Shown: positions 6,608-10,616 of the stretch, piece after piece | Position numbering within the stretch: position 1 is the first letter of the stretch | Layout: each line of letters starts with the position of its first letter | Assembly: GCA_002291845.1 (NCBI GenBank) | Contig: DBAU01000021.1 | Span: 1 to 10,616 of the forward strand | DNA: 10,616 nucleotides | From: Alphaproteobacteria bacterium UBA1002 | Lineage (GTDB): Bacteria; Pseudomonadota; Alphaproteobacteria; Rickettsiales; UBA998 | Reading direction: 5' to 3' | Position numbers and translations under genes: made by a program | The notes under the pieces: generated by a model | The model's database searches: none | What the model saw: only the letters and a program-made list of their open reading frames with translations | What the model was told of the DNA's origin: nothing

Positions 6608-7480
6608 ATGGTTCAAGCATCGCGTTCATGGCTCTGGGAGGGCAATGGTCTGGTTTCAGTAGAGGAGCGCGCTTTGTCTCCTCTTGATCGGGGGCTTCTA
6701 CTCGGTGATGGCGCATTTGAAACAATACGGGTGCTTTTCGGGCACCCTTATTTATTGGAAGCGCATATCGAGCGTATAATGCACACCCTACAGGAGCTAA
6801 GCCTGAACGTTGATTCCGGCCATCTGCTGCAATCATGCCAGTTAGCGCTCATGGAATGGCCTTTGTATGATGCTATGCTGCGGCTGACCGTTACACGGGG
6901 GGCTGGTGGACAGGGCTATTTGCCGCTGAACATACCAACCCCAACCATTCTGATAACCATGACCCCCTTAACGCTAACCTTGTCCGATCTGTCGCCACTG
7001 CACGTGGGAATCAGCCAATGGAGAAAAATTCCTCCCCAATGTTTGCCTACACAGGGAAAGACACTGCAGGGGTTGAACGCAACTCTGGCTCGCATAGAAG
7101 CCAATTCCGCTGAAATGGGCGAAATGCTCCAATGTTCCATCAACGGAAGCGTGGCATGCTTTTCTTCAGGAAATTTATTTTGGCGATCAAACGGAGTGAC
7201 GTACACGCCGCCTCTTGCTACCGGTTGCCTTGCCGGCATCACCCGCCAACGTCTTATCCAGCTTATGCCAGATATAACGGAAGCGGAAGTGATGCCTGAT
7301 CAGCTTGCCGAGGCGGATGCCGTTATCCTTACGAATAGCCGGGTTCTTGCCAGAGCTGTATGTAAGGCTAGCCTTGCCAATTGTTTTGTTGATTTCCCAG
7401 ATAGTGAGAGCCTGGCCACACAGTGGACTGACGTCCTGAAAAATGATGCGAAAATACGAGCGATGCGGCATCAGGCTTGA
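6608..7480 (+). CDS. pabC: Aminodeoxychorismate lyase-like PLP fold-type IV enzyme
   Basis: By family and context it converts 4-amino-4-deoxychorismate (the PabB product) to p-aminobenzoate and pyruvate. From the ATG at 6608 it is 290 residues. It shows SPLDRGLLLGDGAFETIR (24-41), the fold-type IV N-terminal signature; HIERI (53-57); RLTVTRG (92-98); the PLP-lysine segment GKTLQGLNATLARIEA with K151; and GNLFWR...TYTPPL...G..RQ (188-214). The glutamate that normally precedes this NLFW segment and contacts the PLP pyridine nitrogen is cysteine here (C184 in GSVACFSSGNLF), which may lower or change activity. An upstream GTG at 6566 would add 14 residues overlapping the folK control region and is less likely. 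Other class IV aminotransferases (branched-chain, D-amino acid) are alternatives, but the pabB and folate neighbours favour PabC. Confidence 0.82.
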   Translation: MVQASRSWLWEGNGLVSVEERALSPLDRGLLLGDGAFETIRVLFGHPYLLEAHIERIMHTLQELSLNVDSGHLLQSCQLALMEWPLYDAMLRLTVTRGAGGQGYLPLNIPTPTILITMTPLTLTLSDLSPLHVGISQWRKIPPQCLPTQGKTLQGLNATLARIEANSAEMGEMLQCSINGSVACFSSGNLFWRSNGVTYTPPLATGCLAGITRQRLIQLMPDITEAEVMPDQLAEADAVILTNSRVLARAVCKASLANCFVDFPDSESLATQWTDVLKNDAKIRAMRHQA

Positions 7481-7532
7481 CGCTACGATAGTAGCACATA
7501 TGCTGAGTTCTTCTTTTTATTAGGGGTTGTGA

Positions 7533-9203
7533 ATGCGTGCTTTGCTGGTGGTGCTTGCTCTGGTGATCGGCTTGGGCGGGCTTTATTATTTTCAATGGAA
7601 TCGTCAAGCCACGCATTTTGAAAAGCTTGCGCAAAGCTATCTTGATTCCATTAACGCCAAAGCTGAAGCGCAGGATGTGGACTTTTCTGTTGCTCATCAG
7701 GGCATTTCTGTCACGGGCTTTCCTTTTGCGCATCACGTGGTGCTAAAAAATCCCACGATTACCTCCAAGACGTCGATGGATGGCTTGGTTGCATGGCTTA
7801 GCGGCCAAAATACGCCACTCAATCAGATGGCTCACAACACGCTCATAGAAAATCGCACGGAAGTTGCCGGAACGATCTCCTTTGGGGTTGATTACCTCGC
7901 ATCCCGCGCAGAATTTGTCATTGATGGCACAATAAGTGGCGAAGACCGCATATCTGGCGAAGCGATTCAATGGTCAAGTGAAAACGCTTCGGAGGCGCGT
8001 TGTCATGTAGATTTCTCCTCACAGGCAGGAATCGACTTTTTGAAAATCTCTCTGCTCGGACAAAAAATTGATAGTGAGCGACTGCTTCGTCAGTTGACCT
8101 CCGTAGAATGTCAGACACCCCCACAAACGTATGTACGTGCCGGATCTAATGAACCGCTATTATCATCCGGTGCTATGGAGTTGGGCTTTAAAGATATCGA
8201 TATGAGCAATCCCAATGCGGTTGCCATGCGCATGTTCCTGCGTTTGCCTGATGTGGTGATCAGTGATGCCTACACAAAGTATTACGCCAGCATTGGTAGC
8301 GGTGTGCCACCAAGTCAGTATGAACTCAATCCTTTTGAACAGCTGGCTGTAGTAGGGGCACAAAGTACGGCATTTGATCTCGCCATAGCGATGCGTGATC
8401 CGGGGTTAGAAAAGGCGATTAAGGAAGACACACCGCTGAATGATCCCCAGTATATTTTGGTTGATGTTAAGGAGTTCAGCATTCGCAATAAGTTGTTGAA
8501 TATCTCCCTGCCCTTTTTCTTTGAAATGGATAAGCAGGGTGAAGTAATTCAGCTACGCATACGCTCTAATGGTGAAGCACATGCTGAGCCTGCGTTTGAT
8601 CTCGCTTTGAGTGAGACCATCAGCGGCTCACTTAAAGATCCTGCAATGTTAACTCAGTTTGCTGCGGCTTTCCCGGAAGCGGACGCGGAAGCCGCACAGG
8701 CGTTTATTCTTGAGGTTTTGCCTCGTTTGAGTGGCTTTGGCACCTTGAAAACGGCGCTTGATTTCGAAGCGACGGGGAGTGCCACTTCTCCCGTGACATC
8801 GGGAGGGCTAACCTTGCGTGCCTTTGATGTGATCACGGATGCCTATCAATTAAAAATGTCCGGCAGTTTCGATATTGCGGAGCAAAAAGGCCTCGCTAAT
8901 ATTGATTGCCACCAGTGCGATCAGTTTGTGGCTGATGTGGTGGAGTACAATAATCGCGTGCAGCGTGCGTTGCAGGCGATTAATTCTACGTATCAGCCCA
9001 CGCTGATATCTACTGAGTTTTATGAGGGTATCATGGTGTTTCTCAAAGGGCTGAATGCCGGCAAGCAGGAAAATGTGATTTCCATTGCATTGGCCAGTGA
9101 TGGGCAGGGGAATGTCACGGTGTCGGGTAAGCCGATGCTGCAGGTGATGATGGAAGGCATGCAGCTCTTTCAGCCACTGCTGTCGCCTTCTGCTGCGCAG
9201 TAA
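7533..9203 (+). CDS. DUF2125-like membrane-anchored envelope protein
   Basis: A 556-residue protein of unknown function. It starts with a hydrophobic segment (residues 2-20, ALLVVLALVIGLGGLYYF) with one positive charge before it and Gln-Trp-Asn-Arg after it, so it is probably anchored in the inner membrane with the bulk in the periplasm; a cleaved signal is less likely. The segment following the anchor, VDFSVAHQGISVTGFPF (about 49-65), resembles the start of DUF2125 proteins of Alphaproteobacteria, with AsmA-like beta-rich repeats beyond. Later cysteines (CHVDF, VECQTP, DCHQCDQ) could form disulfides in the periplasm. The ATG has AGGGG six bases upstream. Its TAA shares an A with the pabB ATG (TAATG), so the two genes are coupled. 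Assignment to DUF2125 is from memory of the pattern; role unknown, possibly in envelope lipid or outer-membrane maintenance. Confidence 0.65.
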   Translation: MRALLVVLALVIGLGGLYYFQWNRQATHFEKLAQSYLDSINAKAEAQDVDFSVAHQGISVTGFPFAHHVVLKNPTITSKTSMDGLVAWLSGQNTPLNQMAHNTLIENRTEVAGTISFGVDYLASRAEFVIDGTISGEDRISGEAIQWSSENASEARCHVDFSSQAGIDFLKISLLGQKIDSERLLRQLTSVECQTPPQTYVRAGSNEPLLSSGAMELGFKDIDMSNPNAVAMRMFLRLPDVVISDAYTKYYASIGSGVPPSQYELNPFEQLAVVGAQSTAFDLAIAMRDPGLEKAIKEDTPLNDPQYILVDVKEFSIRNKLLNISLPFFFEMDKQGEVIQLRIRSNGEAHAEPAFDLALSETISGSLKDPAMLTQFAAAFPEADAEAAQAFILEVLPRLSGFGTLKTALDFEATGSATSPVTSGGLTLRAFDVITDAYQLKMSGSFDIAEQKGLANIDCHQCDQFVADVVEYNNRVQRALQAINSTYQPTLISTEFYEGIMVFLKGLNAGKQENVISIALASDGQGNVTVSGKPMLQVMMEGMQLFQPLLSPSAAQ

Positions 9204-10495
9204 TGCGAGGCGCGTGGCAGGCACTGCGTTGGCGTGAGCCAGCGGAAGTTTTTCAAGCGCTTGCCAATGCTCATCGCGGTGCCCTTGCTTTTTTGTTTTC
9301 GTCGCAGCCGACAGGTTATTCCGGGCGCTATTCCTGGTTGGTATGGAGTGAGCTACCGTCTTTCGTCGGGACCGATTGGAGTGCCCTGCATTCCCTTCAG
9401 GATTCTGCTGCTGTGGCTGATCAGGCGCCGCCTTATGTGGGATGGATTTCCTATGAAATGGCGGCACAGCTTGAAGTGCTTCCTGAGGTGCCTGAGGCAT
9501 TTCTTTCGACCTCCGGCTTCCGCTTTATCGTTCCCACCCATGCGTTGCGGTTTGATCATCAGTTAAACAAGCTTGATGGTTGGGGGGATACGGTTGAAGA
9601 CGCCTTACTTCTTACAGCACCCTCGTGCACGATGCCCGCTCCAAGGGTAGCGTCTTTGGCCTCTAACATGGATCGTCAGGCCTATCTGCAGATTGCACAA
9701 GAGGCCATTGAATCCATCAGAGCAGGAAATTTTTATCAGGCAAATCTTACACGTAAATTTTTTGGCCAGCTTAGTGAGCCGACAGATCCTGTTACGTTAT
9801 TTATGCGTTTACAGAACGCCTCTCCTGCGCCTTACAGTGCCTTTATGCGGTTTGAGGACGGGCTAAATATTCTCTCCTCAAGCCCTGAGCTTTTTCTTCG
9901 CGTTACACCGGATGGGCAGATGGAAACCCGTCCGATCAAGGGTACTTTAGCGCGTCGTGAGCATAGTGCCCTTGAGGCAGAGCATGCGTTACTTGGCAGC
10001 GAAAAAGAGCGCGCTGAAAATCTGATGATTGTCGATCTAATGCGAAATGATCTGGCGCGCGTCTCGATACCGGGAAGCATTGAAGCACAAAAGCTATTTG
10101 ATCTGGATCATTTTCATACGGTTTATCATCTCTCTTCCACCGTTCGGGGGCAGTTGGACCCTTCCCATTCGTCACTGGATGCATTGAAGGCAGCGTTTCC
10201 TCCTGGTTCAATGATCGGTGCCCCGAAGGTCGCAGCCATGCGATGGCTATCCGCCAAAGAGCGCATGGCGCGGGGGGTGTATAGCGGTGCGCTGGGCTGG
10301 ATGGCGCGGGATGCCTGCGAATGGTCCGTGGTGATACGCACCCTCCTCCTGCGAGATAAAGCGTTTGAGTTTCAAGTGGGCGGCGGCATTGTTTCAGATT
10401 CTCTGCCGGAGCGTGAATGGCGGGAAACGCTGGTGAAGGCGCGCGGCATAGCGGCGGCGCTGGGGCTGGCAGAAAGCTCTTTGGAGGATATTTAA
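9203..10495 (+). CDS. pabB: Aminodeoxychorismate synthase component I
   Basis: Converts chorismate plus ammonia, delivered by a glutaminase partner (PabA/TrpG), to 4-amino-4-deoxychorismate. At 430 residues it has the full chorismate-binding domain: GNFYQANLTR (175-184), SSSPELFLRV (225-234), RPIKGT (243-248), MIVDLMRNDLARV (275-287), HTVYHLSSTVRG (305-316), PPGSMIGAPK (333-342) and VGGGIVSDS (392-400). The lysine K246 in PIKGT is diagnostic: PabB uses it as a nucleophile, whereas anthranilate synthase (TrpE) has Ala in that place. The N-terminal ~130 residues contain the GWISYEMA segment common to PabB. It has no visible ribosome site and begins within the stop of the preceding gene (TAATG), so translation is probably by reinitiation. 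There is no fused glutaminase or lyase domain, and no pabA in the window. Confidence 0.95.
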   Translation: MRGAWQALRWREPAEVFQALANAHRGALAFLFSSQPTGYSGRYSWLVWSELPSFVGTDWSALHSLQDSAAVADQAPPYVGWISYEMAAQLEVLPEVPEAFLSTSGFRFIVPTHALRFDHQLNKLDGWGDTVEDALLLTAPSCTMPAPRVASLASNMDRQAYLQIAQEAIESIRAGNFYQANLTRKFFGQLSEPTDPVTLFMRLQNASPAPYSAFMRFEDGLNILSSSPELFLRVTPDGQMETRPIKGTLARREHSALEAEHALLGSEKERAENLMIVDLMRNDLARVSIPGSIEAQKLFDLDHFHTVYHLSSTVRGQLDPSHSSLDALKAAFPPGSMIGAPKVAAMRWLSAKERMARGVYSGALGWMARDACEWSVVIRTLLLRDKAFEFQVGGGIVSDSLPEREWRETLVKARGIAAALGLAESSLEDI

Positions 10496-10616
10496 TAAAT
10501 CGGCCTTGTGTATTTAAAATATTTTAGAGAAATGGAATTTAGAAATGATAATAATCAAAGGCTAGGGATGTTAGTTATTCATTAAACTGTCATATATATT
10601 ATCATTATTTAATGGT
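10496..10616. other. AT-rich intergenic tail after pabB
   Basis: No gene is seen. It contains a perfect 12-bp palindrome TAAAATATTTTA (10515-10526), 20 bp after the pabB stop, and a 9-bp inverted repeat AATGATAAT (10544-10552) with ATTATCATT (10598-10606). Neither resembles a classic GC-stem terminator. Base composition is far more AT-rich than the genes, as expected for a promoter region of a gene beyond the edge; TATATT at 10595-10600 could be a -10 box, but no -35 is convincing. Confidence 0.4.

Noticed and set aside
6010..6687. A 225-codon + strand frame opposite folK.
   Set aside because: It is antisense to folK with its full HPPK signature and overlaps the pabC start; the translation shows no recognisable motif.
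8850..9500. A 216-codon minus-strand frame across the junction of the DUF2125-like gene and pabB.
   Set aside because: It lies opposite two coupled genes, and its composition (Gln, His, Arg rich) is typical of an antisense shadow.

Overview
The window looks like a piece of an alphaproteobacterial chromosome of moderate GC content. The evidence is protein character: a PAS histidine kinase whose H-box region resembles the PleC/DivJ type, a DUF2125-like envelope protein, a short MarR regulator and an M17 aminopeptidase of alphaproteobacterial type. Genes are tightly packed, with ATGA and TAATG junctions. I see no mobile element, CRISPR array, tRNA or rRNA. The genus cannot be named from this sequence alone.

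Layout. A 5'-truncated class II fumarase gene (fumC, + strand) runs off the left edge and converges, across a short hairpin, on a leftward series of genes. Read in their own direction these are folK, folP, a PAS histidine kinase split by an apparent one-base frameshift, an M17 leucyl aminopeptidase, a MarR-type regulator and a GYF_2-like membrane protein. The right part is a rightward block: pabC, a DUF2125-like anchored protein and pabB. The last 121 bases are AT-rich with no gene.

How the genes work together. folK/folP (leftward) and pabC/pabB (rightward) diverge from a gap of only 45 bp and form a folate-precursor locus. PabB with an unlinked glutaminase (PabA/TrpG) and PabC would make p-aminobenzoate from chorismate. 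FolK activates the pterin and FolP joins the two halves into dihydropteroate. The kinase and aminopeptidase genes overlap by ATGA and look translationally coupled. The marR and membrane-protein genes form a two-gene unit with its own sigma70-like promoter, whose spacer carries an inverted repeat suggestive of autoregulation.

Most notable points: the kinase frameshift; the MarR promoter/operator arrangement; a PabC in which the usual PLP-contacting glutamate appears to be cysteine; an envelope-type protein gene inserted between pabC and pabB; and AT-rich repeats just upstream of the kinase. No clearly undescribed system is evident; most of the window is housekeeping metabolism.
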